From assembly GCF_965249985.1 (NCBI RefSeq), contig NZ_OZ252280.1: DNA of 64,000 nucleotides. One strand, given 5' to 3'. The stretch is from Algiphilus sp022763315. Its GTDB lineage: Bacteria > Pseudomonadota > Gammaproteobacteria > Nevskiales > Nevskiaceae. Below the pieces are notes generated by a model, which saw only the letters and a program-made list of their open reading frames with translations, was not told the origin of the DNA and did not search any database. A program made the position numbers and the translations under genes. Of this stretch, positions 52,187-61,023 are shown one piece after another (positions within the stretch are counted from its first letter, which is position 1; every line of letters begins with the position of its first letter).

Positions 52187-52719
52187 CGGTGCGTCACCAT
52201 GTGGTCATGCAGCGCGCGCGTGCTGTGTTGCATCAGATGTTCGAAGCGGGACACCGGATAAATGCCGGACAGCGCCAGCACCATGCCCGACAGCGTGGGC
52301 AGCGTGGCCGCGGAGACGCCGCTCGCCATCGCGCGCGCATTGCCGGTGCCCTGGACCGCCATCACCTCGAAGACCTGGATCATTCCGGTCACGGTACCGA
52401 GAAGCCCGATCATCGGGCAGGTCGCGACGATGGCCTTGATCACCGGCAGGCTCCCGCGCAGCTGCAGCCGGGCTTCCGAAATCAGGCGCTCCTTGACGCG
52501 CTGCGCATACCACGAGCTGTGATCGCTGCGCGCATCCCACCGCGCCTGCACCTGCTGCAACAGGCGCCGTCGCGTGAAGACAACGAAGAAGGTGCGCTCG
52601 AAGATCAGGGTCCACATCAGCAGCGCCACCGCCAGCAGGAGCATGACCACCGGTCCGCCCGCCTCGATGAAGAGACGGATGCCGGTCATCGACAGGGCAT
52701 CCTGCAGCGGCGCCATCAT
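52183..52719 (-). CDS. exbB: Proton channel ExbB (short form)
   Basis: A 178-residue ExbB/TolQ-family protein with helix 1 GGPVVMLLLAVALLMWTLIFER and the two-helix MotA/TolQ/ExbB core (ATCPMIGLLGTVTGMIQVFEVMA, GVSAATLPTLSGMVLALSGIYP). This is the short ExbB2 form that works with a separate TtpC-type protein. The ATG at 52719 overlaps the preceding stop by four bases; the next codon is also ATG. Confidence 0.94.
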   Translation of the reverse strand: MMAPLQDALSMTGIRLFIEAGGPVVMLLLAVALLMWTLIFERTFFVVFTRRRLLQQVQARWDARSDHSSWYAQRVKERLISEARLQLRGSLPVIKAIVATCPMIGLLGTVTGMIQVFEVMAVQGTGNARAMASGVSAATLPTLSGMVLALSGIYPVSRFEHLMQHSTRALHDHMVTHR

Positions 52720-54098
52720 GACCGGCGCTGCTCCGCGAGCTCGGCCACCATGCCGGCACTCTGTTCTTCCAGCACCTGGATGACGCCGTCGGCGCGCGCA
52801 CGCAACGCGCTGTGCAGCAGCACCAGCGGGATGGCCATGATAAGACCGAGCACCGTCGTCACCAGCGCCTGCGAGATGCCATCCGCCATCAGCTTGGGAT
52901 CACCGGTGCCGAACAGGGTGATCTGCTGGAAGGTCAGGATCATGCCGGTGACGGTGCCGAGCAAGCCCAGCAGCGGGCCGACCGCGGCCAGGACCTTGAT
53001 CGCGCCAAGGCCGCGCTCGATGCCTGGCAGCTCACGCAGCACGGCGTCATCGAGCTGCAGCTGCAGGGTTTCGGTATCGGCGTCCGGCCGATAGCTGGCC
53101 AGCACGCGACCCAGCGGATTGTCGTCAGCCGGCTGATCGACGCGCTGCGCCTGACGGCGCACCGCACCGGAGACGCGCACCAAGGCCAGCGCCCGCCACA
53201 GCGCAATGGCAAAGCCGACAAGAGCAAGGCCGATGATGATGCGTCCGACCAACCCCCCGGCATCGACGTATTCACCGAGGCTCGGTCGCTTCACCAGCGT
53301 GGTGAGCAGCGCGCCGCGGGTAGGGTCGATGACTGCGGTCTGCATACCGCCATCGGCTTCGTACAGCGTTCGCGCCGCCGCCGCGGCGCCACCGCCGGGC
53401 TGACGCGACAGCTCGAAGTAGCGTTGTGACTCCGGCAGATAGCCCAGAAAACCGGCGGCGTCCACCGCCGAAAAAGGCCCGATGCGCAGCACCTCGGTGC
53501 GGTGCACCTCGCCGTCGGCGGCCACCACCGGCGCCTCGAAGCGCACGACTTCGCCGGCGGCGGTCATCTCGCGAAGGATTTCGAAGCGCAGCGCCTCCAA
53601 CGTGTCGATGGACGGCAGCGCCTCGCGCTGGGCCGCCTCTTCGAGGAAGGCACGCCGCTCGGGATATTGCGCCGAGATCAGCGAGGCCTCGAGCAGACTC
53701 GCGGTGTCGCCGGCCACCTGACGGTAGACACCAAAGAGTTCGCCGACCGCGCCGGCCTTGTTCTGGATTTCGGTTTCAAGCGCGCTCAGCGTGGCCTCGT
53801 TATCGTCGAACGCGGCGGACAGGGCGTCCGCGCGCTGCTGCGCGGCTTCCAGGCGCTGCGTCGCCTGCCGCAGCTTCTGCTGCTGCTGATCGCGTTCCTC
53901 AAGGAAGGCGGCCTCGCGCTCGCGATGCAGCGCCTGCTCGCGCTGGCGGGCGGCGCGCGTGTCCTCCAGCAGCTGCTGGAGGCTGTTCGTGGTGCCCTCG
54001 GTGTCGGCGGGCTGCGCCGGCGCCATCTGCGGCACGGTTCCCAGCGCGAGGCCAAACACCGTCATCCACAGTGTCCGGGAGCTGCGGAAGCGCTTCAT
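52716..54098 (-). CDS. TtpC-like MotA/TolQ/ExbB protein with coiled-coil N-terminus
   Basis: A 460-residue protein. A signal peptide (TVFGLALGTVPQMAPAQ), a long coiled coil (about 38–110, QLLEDTRAARQREQALHREREA), a periplasmic domain, a membrane helix (GLVGRIIIGLALVGFAIALWRALA) and an ExbB core (AAVGPLLGLLGTVTGMILTFQQI, ISQALVTTVLGLIMAIPLVLLH) follow in order. This is the architecture of TtpC, the extra subunit needed by the Vibrio TonB2 system. It overlaps the DUF3450 gene and exbB by four bases each. Confidence 0.92.
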   Translation of the reverse strand: MKRFRSSRTLWMTVFGLALGTVPQMAPAQPADTEGTTNSLQQLLEDTRAARQREQALHREREAAFLEERDQQQQKLRQATQRLEAAQQRADALSAAFDDNEATLSALETEIQNKAGAVGELFGVYRQVAGDTASLLEASLISAQYPERRAFLEEAAQREALPSIDTLEALRFEILREMTAAGEVVRFEAPVVAADGEVHRTEVLRIGPFSAVDAAGFLGYLPESQRYFELSRQPGGGAAAAARTLYEADGGMQTAVIDPTRGALLTTLVKRPSLGEYVDAGGLVGRIIIGLALVGFAIALWRALALVRVSGAVRRQAQRVDQPADDNPLGRVLASYRPDADTETLQLQLDDAVLRELPGIERGLGAIKVLAAVGPLLGLLGTVTGMILTFQQITLFGTGDPKLMADGISQALVTTVLGLIMAIPLVLLHSALRARADGVIQVLEEQSAGMVAELAEQRRS

Positions 54099-54868
54099 GG
54101 GGTCACCTCCGGGGCATAGACGGGCGCCCGCAACAATTCGGGGGCGGCGCGCTTTTCGGCCACGCGCAAACCCCGCCGTACCGCGTCACGGTAGCTGTTG
54201 TCCTTGGCGAAGGCCGCGCGCTCGCGGTCCCAGTAGCCTGCCTCCTTGCCATCCCGGGTCTGGTAGAGCAAGGCGACACGGCCGAGGCGGAGGAAGGTCA
54301 CGCTCCGCCCGTCCTCGCCTTCGCCCAACGTGCCTTCGTAGCTGCCGATGGTACGGCCGTATTCCAGTTCGATCTGATAGGCCTCGAGCAAGCGTCGGTA
54401 CTTTTCCGAGACGGTGACGTCGGCGCGGTCCATCATGGCCTGCAGGCTCTGCAGCCGCTGGCGCCGTTCGCGCGGCAGGAAGGGCACGTCCAGCGCCACG
54501 AAGCGCTCCAGCGTCTCCAGCAGGTCTTCCAGGTGCGGATAGATCTGGCGGTTGGTCTCGTCGATGCGCGTCAGCTGATCGCGCTTGCTACTGATCTCCT
54601 CCTGCTGCGATCGCACCATCGTTTCGATGCGGGCGTTGTAGCGCTCGAGCGTCTCCGCCTCGCGCAGGGTCTCCCGGTAGCGCTGCAGCAGCGCGCGCGT
54701 CTCGTCGTCGAGGGTATCGATGCGACGCTGCGATGCGGCGGCGGCGCGCTCGGCCTCCTCCTGCGTTTCCAGGCTTTGCCGAAGGCTGTCGCCCTGCGCC
54801 TGTAGCGCGAAAGGCGCTGCGATCAAGCCGAGCAGCAGCAGCCCGGCCCGGGCTGAACTTCGATACAT
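54095..54868 (-). CDS. DUF3450 periplasmic coiled-coil protein
   Basis: A 257-residue protein with signal peptide (ARAGLLLLGLIAAPFALQAQ) and a long helical region (about 28–110) followed by a compact domain (LPRERRQRLQSLQAMMDRADVTVSEKYRRLLEAYQIELEYGRTIG...GRVALLYQTRDG). DUF3450 genes head ttpC/exbB2/exbD2/tonB2 clusters in gammaproteobacteria; the molecular role is unsettled. The ATG at 54868 is chosen because it starts the signal peptide and has GGAGC about eight bases upstream. First gene of a ten-gene overlapping operon. Confidence 0.9.
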   Translation of the reverse strand: MYRSSARAGLLLLGLIAAPFALQAQGDSLRQSLETQEEAERAAAASQRRIDTLDDETRALLQRYRETLREAETLERYNARIETMVRSQQEEISSKRDQLTRIDETNRQIYPHLEDLLETLERFVALDVPFLPRERRQRLQSLQAMMDRADVTVSEKYRRLLEAYQIELEYGRTIGSYEGTLGEGEDGRSVTFLRLGRVALLYQTRDGKEAGYWDRERAAFAKDNSYRDAVRRGLRVAEKRAAPELLRAPVYAPEVTP

Positions 54869-55131
54869 ACAAGCTCCGCTTCCAGTCCCCGCAGGACCGG
54901 TAGAGAATGGAGGATGCGGCCCGTGCACGACGCGATCGTCGGAACGAGATTCATTGCCGTTAGCCTACACCATCCCCTCGTGACATAAGGTTGCAAGATC
55001 GCACACCCGCAGCGCCCGCCGGCGCAGGCTTTTCGGCTACGGCAGGCTTAGGTGAAAGGCTGAATGCAAAATCTCGGAAATCCGTCTAAACACCCGCCCA
55101 CAAAGGGAAAAGCACGGTTTCTCACAGTCCC

Positions 55132-55140
55132 TGTGGATAA
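55132..55140 (-). promoter_or_regulatory. Consensus DnaA box 1
   Basis: TGTGGATAA on the plus strand equals TTATCCACA on the minus strand, the strongest E. coli DnaA-box sequence. Binding is not shown. Confidence 0.5.
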
Positions 55141-55325
55141 ATATGTTGACAAGGACTGGTCAAGTCGACGGAAGCCTCCATAAGACAAGGAAGATCCCAC
55201 CCGCGGTCAAATCGTAACCACTTTGACACTATGCATTAAAATCAAATACTTACTAGAAGTCCACTTGGCGTGACACCGATTCGTGCCGCCAAGAAAAAGC
55301 TTGACAGATCCCCCCGCCTCGAGTT

Positions 55326-55334
55326 TGTGCATAA
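55326..55334 (-). promoter_or_regulatory. Consensus DnaA box 2
   Basis: TGTGCATAA (minus strand TTATGCACA) fits the TTATNCACA consensus and ends three bases before the thiD GTG, so bound DnaA could affect thiD expression. Confidence 0.45.
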
Positions 55335-55337
55335 GCC

Positions 55338-56132
55338 GTGGAACATACTGCAGCGCAACAACTTCCCGCTGTCCTTTGCATCAGCGGCCACGACCCCACC
55401 GGTGGCGCAGGCCTGCATGCCGATATCGAGGCGTGTCAGGCCTTAGGTGCGCACGCGCTGGGCGCGATCACGGCCCTGACCATCCAGGACACCCACAACG
55501 TCCACGCCGTACGTGCCCTCGACGCCGAATGGTTCGAAGCGCAACTGCGACGGCTGGACGCCGATTGCCACATCGATGCAATCAAGTTCGGCGTGCTGGG
55601 CAGCACCGCACAGGTCGAGATCGCTGCGCGCTGGGTGCGGCGCTGGCAGCTGCCCATGGTGCTCGACCCGGTATTGCAGGCCGGCGGCGGCGCCGAGCTT
55701 GCATCCCAGCCGGTCGCCCGCGCTCTGCGTGATGAACTGCTGCCGCTGGCCACAGTGGTGACCCCGAATGCGGCCGAAGCGCGCCTGCTCAGCGGCGCAC
55801 AGCGGCTGTCGGATGCGGCCGTTGCCCTGGGTGCCCGCGGCGCGGCCCATGTCCTGGTCACCGGGGGCGACGAGGCCGGCACCGAACCGCGTACGGATTG
55901 GCACTGGCATGACGGCGCGGTGCGTGCGCTCAGCCGTTCGCGCTGGGCGCAGAGTTATCATGGGGCGGGCTGCACCCTGGCTGCCAGCATTGCCGCCCTG
56001 CTGGCACGCGGACTGTCCCCCACGACCGCGATTGATCAGGCCAGCGCGCAGGTTCATGCCTGGCTCGGCACGCCCAAGGTCATCGGTGGCGGTCGGCCGA
56101 GTCCGCTGCGCCAGGGGCCGGTGGCGCCATGA
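55338..56132 (+). CDS. thiD: Hydroxymethylpyrimidine/phosphomethylpyrimidine kinase
   Basis: A 264-residue ribokinase-family kinase that phosphorylates HMP and HMP-P in thiamine synthesis. Marks: AVLCISGHDPTGGAGLHADIEACQALG, ALTIQDT, VVTPNAAEARLL and the anion-hole GAGCTLAASIAALLARG. It begins with GTG at 55338, giving the normal family N-terminus; no strong ribosome site is visible. It overlaps thiE by four bases. Confidence 0.95.
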   Translation: MEHTAAQQLPAVLCISGHDPTGGAGLHADIEACQALGAHALGAITALTIQDTHNVHAVRALDAEWFEAQLRRLDADCHIDAIKFGVLGSTAQVEIAARWVRRWQLPMVLDPVLQAGGGAELASQPVARALRDELLPLATVVTPNAAEARLLSGAQRLSDAAVALGARGAAHVLVTGGDEAGTEPRTDWHWHDGAVRALSRSRWAQSYHGAGCTLAASIAALLARGLSPTTAIDQASAQVHAWLGTPKVIGGGRPSPLRQGPVAP

Positions 56133-56788
56133 CAGCAACACGAACCCCGCGCGGCCTCTACGCCATCACCTCCGATGCACTGTGCCGTGATGCCGCGGCG
56201 CTGACCCAGGGTGTCCGTGCGGCGCTGCAGGGCGGCGCGGTGATGATTCAGTATCGCGACAAGCGAGCGACGGCCAGCCAACGCCTGAGCCGCGCCGAGG
56301 CGCTGTGTGCGCTATGCCATGACCAGGGCGTTCCTTTCATCGTCAACGACGATATCGATCTGGCGCGCGCGATTGGCGCCGACGGCGTTCACCTGGGTCG
56401 CAGCGACGGTACGGTGGATGCGGCTCGCCAGGCGCTGGGAGCGCACGCCATCGTCGGCATCAGTTGCGGACCGCATCCCGAACGGGCGTTGCAGGCCGAA
56501 ACCGAGGGCGCCAGCTACGCCGCCATCGGCCGCCTGTTCCCGTCGTCCACCAAACCCGATGCGCCCGCCGCCGAGATCGACGATCTGCGCGCTGCACGCG
56601 CCGCGATCGGCATCCGCCTGTGCGCCATTGGCGGCATCACGCCGGCACACGCCCCCGCCGTGATCGCCGCTGGCGCCGATCTGCTGGCCGTGGTCGCCGG
56701 CGTCTTCGACGCACCGGATGTCACCAGCGCCGCAGGCGCCTACACTGCCGCATTCCAGAGACCGACCGAAAAGACGCAGGAGCCATGA
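56129..56788 (+). CDS. thiE: Thiamine-phosphate synthase
   Basis: A 219-residue TIM-barrel enzyme coupling HMP-PP with thiazole phosphate. Marks: VMIQYRDKRATASQRL, FIVNDDIDLARAIGADGVHLGRSD, GISCGPHPERALQAE, YAAIGRLFPSSTKPDAP and CAIGGITPAHAPAVIAAGADLLAVVAGVF. The ATG overlaps the thiD stop by four bases, and its stop overlaps the hemL ATG by four. Confidence 0.96.
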   Translation: MTATRTPRGLYAITSDALCRDAAALTQGVRAALQGGAVMIQYRDKRATASQRLSRAEALCALCHDQGVPFIVNDDIDLARAIGADGVHLGRSDGTVDAARQALGAHAIVGISCGPHPERALQAETEGASYAAIGRLFPSSTKPDAPAAEIDDLRAARAAIGIRLCAIGGITPAHAPAVIAAGADLLAVVAGVFDAPDVTSAAGAYTAAFQRPTEKTQEP

Positions 56789-58062
56789 CGCAATCCGAAG
56801 CGCTCTACGCACGTGCCCAGCAATCCATTCCCGGCGGCGTGAATTCCCCCGTCCGTGCATTCCGCTCGGTGGGCGGGACGCCCCGCTTCATCGAACGCGC
56901 GGAAGGCGCCTGGATGACGGACGTCGACGGCAATCGTTACGTGGACTACATCGGCTCCTGGGGACCGATGCTGCTGGGCCACTCGCATCCCGATGTGGTG
57001 GCGGCGGTTCAGGCGCAGGCCGAGGTTGGCATCAGCTTCGGTGCGCCTACACGCGCCGAGATCGAGATGGCCGAGACCATTCGCGAACGCGTACCCAGCA
57101 TGGAGAAGCTGCGCCTCAACAGTTCCGGCACCGAGGCGACCATGTCTGCCGTGCGTCTGGCGCGGGCGGCGACCGGACGCGATGGCGTCCTGAAGTTCGA
57201 GGGCTGCTACCACGGCCATAGCGATAGCCTTCTGGTCAAGGCCGGCTCGGGCATGCTCACCCACGGTGTGCCGTCTTCCCCGGGCGTACCGGCCGACCTG
57301 GCCGCCCACACGGTCACCGCCACCTACAACGACCTCGATAGCGTGCGCACCCTGCTCGAGGCGCAGCCGGACGCCATCGGGTGCGTCATCGTCGAGCCGG
57401 TGGCCGGCAATATGAATCTGGTGCCACCCGACGCCGATTTCCTGCCCGGCCTACGGAGCCTCTGCGACCAGTACGGCGCACTGCTCATCTTCGACGAGGT
57501 CATGACCGGTTTCCGGGTGCACCCTGGCGGCGCGCAGGCGCTCTATGGCGTGCGGCCGGATCTGACGGCACTGGGCAAGATCGTCGGCGGCGGCATGCCG
57601 GTGGGCGCCTTTGGCGGTCGCGCGGATCTGATGGACCAGTTGTCGCCGGACGGACCGGTCTACCAGGCCGGGACGCTGTCCGGCAGCCCGCTGGCCACCG
57701 CCGCCGGGCTCGCCACCTTGCGCGCCCTCACCGACGCCGTACATGCCCGCGCCAGCCAGCACACCCAAGCGCTGTGCGAGGGCCTGCAGGCAGCCGCATC
57801 GCGTCACGGCGTGCCTTTCACCACCCAGCATCTGGGGGCGATGTTCGGGTTGTACTTCACCTCCGAGACGCCGGTCCGCAGCTACGCCCAAGTCATGCAG
57901 TGCGACGGCGAGGCCTTCAAGCGCTTCTTTCACGGCATGCTGGAGCGCGGTGTCTATTTCGCGCCCTCGACCTTCGAGGCGGGTTTCGCCTCTGCGGCAC
58001 ACGGTCCTGCGGAACTGGAGCGCGTACTGGAAGCGGCGGACGCGGTCTTCGCCAGCCTCTAA
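56785..58062 (+). CDS. hemL: Glutamate-1-semialdehyde 2,1-aminomutase
   Basis: A 425-residue PLP aminomutase making 5-aminolevulinate for haem. The PLP lysine is Lys265 in LGKIVGGGMPVGAFGG, the same number as in E. coli, with IFDEVMTGFRV upstream and NSSGTEATMSAVRLAR for cofactor phosphate. The ATG at 56785 is set by the four-base overlap with thiE and AGGAG about five bases upstream. The thiD-thiE-hemL order is known from pseudomonads. Confidence 0.97.
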   Translation: MTQSEALYARAQQSIPGGVNSPVRAFRSVGGTPRFIERAEGAWMTDVDGNRYVDYIGSWGPMLLGHSHPDVVAAVQAQAEVGISFGAPTRAEIEMAETIRERVPSMEKLRLNSSGTEATMSAVRLARAATGRDGVLKFEGCYHGHSDSLLVKAGSGMLTHGVPSSPGVPADLAAHTVTATYNDLDSVRTLLEAQPDAIGCVIVEPVAGNMNLVPPDADFLPGLRSLCDQYGALLIFDEVMTGFRVHPGGAQALYGVRPDLTALGKIVGGGMPVGAFGGRADLMDQLSPDGPVYQAGTLSGSPLATAAGLATLRALTDAVHARASQHTQALCEGLQAAASRHGVPFTTQHLGAMFGLYFTSETPVRSYAQVMQCDGEAFKRFFHGMLERGVYFAPSTFEAGFASAAHGPAELERVLEAADAVFASL

Positions 58063-58083
58063 GGACGGCGCGCCGGCCGTTCC

Positions 58084-60075
58084 ATGGAGCATCTTCAGCC
58101 GCTGTTCGACTGGATCGCGGCCCATCCAGAGGCGGCCTTGGGGTTGCTCGCCTTTGCCGCCTTCTTCGACGCGCTGCTGCTGATCGGATTCCTGCTGCCG
58201 AGCTATCTGGTGCTGCTCGGCATCGGTGCGCTGATCGCATTGGACGCCCTCAGCCTGTGGCCGGCGGTACTGGCCACGGCCGCCGGCGCCGCACTCGGCG
58301 ATGCCTTCAATTACTGGCTCGGCCAGCGCTATCTCGACCGGCTGACGGCCCATCGCCGCATGGCGCGCTTCCGGCAAACGGTGATGCGCACCCGCGCCTT
58401 CTTTCACCGGCGCGGCGGACTGGCGCTGGTGGCCTCACGGCTGTTCGGCCCGACCCGTCCGGTGGGGCCGATGATTGCCGGTGCCGCGCCCATGCCGCCG
58501 CTGCGTTTTGCCGCCTGGACGGTGTTTTCCTGCCTGCTGTGGGCGCTGGTCTTCATTCTCCCCGGCGTCGCGCTGGGCGCCTCGCTACAGTTGGCGGCCG
58601 AAGTGGCCACGCGTCTCGTGCTGGTTCTGATCGGCCTGATCGCACTCATCGGCGGCATCACCTGGGCCACCACCGTCCTGGTGCGCTTCTCCACCTTCCA
58701 CGCCGAGCGCTGGCTGCAGGACTTGATGGCCTGGTCGGCGCATCATCGCCGCCTCGGGCTACTGCCGCGCTGGCTGGCCGATCCACGCTATCCGGAGACG
58801 CCCGCCCTGCTGCTGATCGCCCTCCTGCTGCTGGCGGTGGGCTGGACCGGTCTGCAGCTGAGTTGGGGACCCGCGCGCGACGCGCCAATGGCCCTGGATG
58901 TCGCGGTCTATCGGCAGATGGCTGCGCTGCAAACCCCCTGGGCAGTGGATATCGCCGCCGCCATCGCCCACCTCGGCGACCTCACCGTCGTACTCACCAC
59001 AAGCACCGCATTGGTGATCACGCTGTTCGCACTGCGCCGCGGCCGCGCGGCCGCCCATGTGCTGGCCGCGCTGGGTTTTGCCGGCATCATCAGCCTGGGT
59101 CTGTCGCGCGGCCTGCAGGCGGCAGACCCGGCCGATTTCTTCGCGGGGGCGACGACACGGCCCTACAGCGGAGCCGATCTGATTCTGACCTGCGCCCTTT
59201 TCGGCCTGCTACCCCTGCTGCTGGCCCGGCCGGGCGGCACCCCGCTCAGCCTGTTCTACTACCGCATCGCCTTCACCATGCCCGCGCTCATCGCCGCGGC
59301 CCAGCTCTACGTCGGCCGGCAGTGGGCCTCGGTGGCCATCGGCTGCCTCGTGCTGGGCGGGCTGTGGATGCTGGCCTTGGGCATCGGCTATCGCCGCCAT
59401 CGCCGGCAAACTGTGCTGGCGCGCCGCCTGCTGCCTCCGGTGGTGATGAGTTTCGTCGCCGCCGCAGTGGTGCTCTGGCCGGAGAATCTGCGCCAGACCG
59501 CCCCGCTGCCCGATGCGCAGCCGGTCGCTCATGCGCAGTGGTGGGCGGCCGGCTTGCGCTCGGAATTGCTCGACCCGGCGCAACGCAGTCCCTTCGACCG
59601 GTTGCGGATCCAGCTGCAATGGCGCGCCTCGGAAGCCGCGCGCGACCGCGTGCTGCGCGAGGCCGGCTGGGTGCCCACCACGCCGTGGAGCAGTGCCTCG
59701 GCGCTGCGCACGCTGTCGATGCGCACCCCCATCTCGCAGCTGCCGCTGCCGCCGCGGCAATACGGCCTGCGGCTGCCCGAGGCGATGTTTCAGCGCCCAG
59801 GCAAGCAGGCGGACCGCCTTGTGGTGTTATATCTTTGGCGCGCCCCGGCCACGGTCGCTCAGCAGCCGGTGTGGCTGGGCAGCCTGCAATTCGTCACAAC
59901 GCGCAGATTACTCGGCGTCATCCGGGTGCCCTACACTGAGGGGGAGGCGCCGTCGGCGGAGCGCTGGCTGGGCGCGCTGCCGGACACGCAGCTGCGCCGT
60001 ATCGCGGGTGCCGCCGGCTCGCGATCGGACACGGACCCGCCGCTGCTGTTGCACACCACGAGCTTGGAGCCATGA
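58084..60075 (+). CDS. DedA–PAP2-like–LssY fusion membrane protein
   Basis: A 663-residue fusion. Residues 1–200 are a DedA/SNARE-associated domain (EHLQPLFDWIAAHPE, FNYWLGQRYLDR, RRGGLALVASRLFGPTRPVGPMIAG). Residues 240–450 follow the six-helix PAP2 pattern but with replaced catalytic residues (PYSGAD where PSGH is expected; GRQWAS lacking the second His). The last 200 residues are an LssY C-terminal domain (WWAAGLRSELLDPAQRSPFDR...TPISQLPLPPRQYGLRLPEAMF). DedA proteins move undecaprenyl-phosphate or phospholipids. A lipid-recycling role is plausible. It overlaps ftsY by four bases. Confidence 0.87.
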   Translation: MEHLQPLFDWIAAHPEAALGLLAFAAFFDALLLIGFLLPSYLVLLGIGALIALDALSLWPAVLATAAGAALGDAFNYWLGQRYLDRLTAHRRMARFRQTVMRTRAFFHRRGGLALVASRLFGPTRPVGPMIAGAAPMPPLRFAAWTVFSCLLWALVFILPGVALGASLQLAAEVATRLVLVLIGLIALIGGITWATTVLVRFSTFHAERWLQDLMAWSAHHRRLGLLPRWLADPRYPETPALLLIALLLLAVGWTGLQLSWGPARDAPMALDVAVYRQMAALQTPWAVDIAAAIAHLGDLTVVLTTSTALVITLFALRRGRAAAHVLAALGFAGIISLGLSRGLQAADPADFFAGATTRPYSGADLILTCALFGLLPLLLARPGGTPLSLFYYRIAFTMPALIAAAQLYVGRQWASVAIGCLVLGGLWMLALGIGYRRHRRQTVLARRLLPPVVMSFVAAAVVLWPENLRQTAPLPDAQPVAHAQWWAAGLRSELLDPAQRSPFDRLRIQLQWRASEAARDRVLREAGWVPTTPWSSASALRTLSMRTPISQLPLPPRQYGLRLPEAMFQRPGKQADRLVVLYLWRAPATVAQQPVWLGSLQFVTTRRLLGVIRVPYTEGEAPSAERWLGALPDTQLRRIAGAAGSRSDTDPPLLLHTTSLEP

Positions 60076-61016
60076 GCAACGAGAGCCTAGTCAAGCGCAT
60101 GCGTGCGCAACTCAACCGGGGTGACTCCTGGCTGACCTACGACCTGAACCGCCTGTTCACGCGCGACAAGCTGGACGAAGCGGCGCTAGAGGAAATCGAA
60201 ATGCGTTTGCTCGGTGCCGATGCCGGCATCGAAGCCACCGAATGGCTGGTGGACAAGCTGCGCGCCGACGTTCTCTCCAGCCGCGTCAAGACAGCGGAGC
60301 AGTTGCGCGAACGGCTGTGTGCGCTGCTCACCGAATGGCTGCAGCCAGTTGAACAGCCGCTGGAGATCCCCGATTTCATCCGGCCCTACATCCTCTTTGT
60401 GGTGGGCATCAACGGTTCCGGAAAGACCACCACCATCGGCAAACTGGCGGCGCGCTACAAGGCGCAGGGCCGCAAGGTGCTGCTCGCCGCCGGCGACACC
60501 TTCCGTGCCGCCGCCACCGATCAGCTGCGGCAATGGGCGCAGCGCATCGACGTCCCCATCGTTGCCCAACAAGAGGGCGCAGACCCGGCCAGCGTCATCT
60601 TCGATGCCGTGACCTCGGCAACCCAGCGCGGCGCCGACCTGGTCATTGCCGACACCGCAGGACGCCTGCACACGCAATCGCACTTGATGGAGGAGCTGCG
60701 CAAGGTCAAACGCGTCATCCAGAAGCACGATCCCTACGCCCCGCACGAAAGCCTGCTGGTGCTGGACGGCACTCAGGGCGGCAACGGACTGGTCCAGGCC
60801 CAGCAGTTCCACGAAGCGCTTGGTCTGACAGGGGTGGCAGTGACCAAGCTGGATGGCACCGCGCGCGGCGGCATCCTGCTGGCCTTGGCCAAGCAACTCA
60901 GCCTGCCGGTGCGCTACATCGGCATCGGCGAAAGTGTGGACGACCTCATTCCATTCAACGCCTCCGCCTTCTCGCGCGCACTGGTGGACGGTGCGAGCGG
61001 CGAACGCAGCCACTGA
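60072..61016 (+). CDS. ftsY: Signal recognition particle receptor FtsY
   Basis: A 314-residue SRP GTPase without the long acidic A-domain of E. coli FtsY. N-domain 1–95, then G1 GINGSGKTTTIGKLA, DTFRAAATDQL, DTAGRLHTQSHLMEEL, and TKLDGTARGGILLAL. Delivers ribosome–nascent chain complexes to the SecYEG membrane. Head of the classic ftsY-ftsE-ftsX-rpoH array. Confidence 0.97.
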   Translation: MSNESLVKRMRAQLNRGDSWLTYDLNRLFTRDKLDEAALEEIEMRLLGADAGIEATEWLVDKLRADVLSSRVKTAEQLRERLCALLTEWLQPVEQPLEIPDFIRPYILFVVGINGSGKTTTIGKLAARYKAQGRKVLLAAGDTFRAAATDQLRQWAQRIDVPIVAQQEGADPASVIFDAVTSATQRGADLVIADTAGRLHTQSHLMEELRKVKRVIQKHDPYAPHESLLVLDGTQGGNGLVQAQQFHEALGLTGVAVTKLDGTARGGILLALAKQLSLPVRYIGIGESVDDLIPFNASAFSRALVDGASGERSH

Positions 61017-61023
61017 AGGCACC

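Larger units (their letters stand above)
54869..55337. other. 469-base non-coding island between the TonB2 operon and thiD
   Basis: The largest non-coding stretch of the window and, from about 55060, distinctly AT-richer than its surroundings. It must carry the promoter of the minus-strand TonB2–Opp operon and that of thiD. It contains two consensus DnaA boxes and three TTGACA hexamers at 55146, 55223 and 55301 (77 and 78 bases apart). TTGACA at 55223–55228 with AATACT at 55245–55250 (16-base spacer) is the best promoter candidate toward thiD. No THI-box was recognised. Confidence 0.6.

Noticed and set aside
54961..55337. TPP riboswitch before thiD
   Set aside because: No CTGAGA or the conserved THI-box 3' part was found; the region is AT-rich and unlike the THI element.
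54869..55337. Chromosomal origin oriC
   Set aside because: Only two DnaA boxes, no dnaA/dnaN/gidA nearby and no AT-rich 13-mer array; DnaA titration or regulation is a more modest reading.
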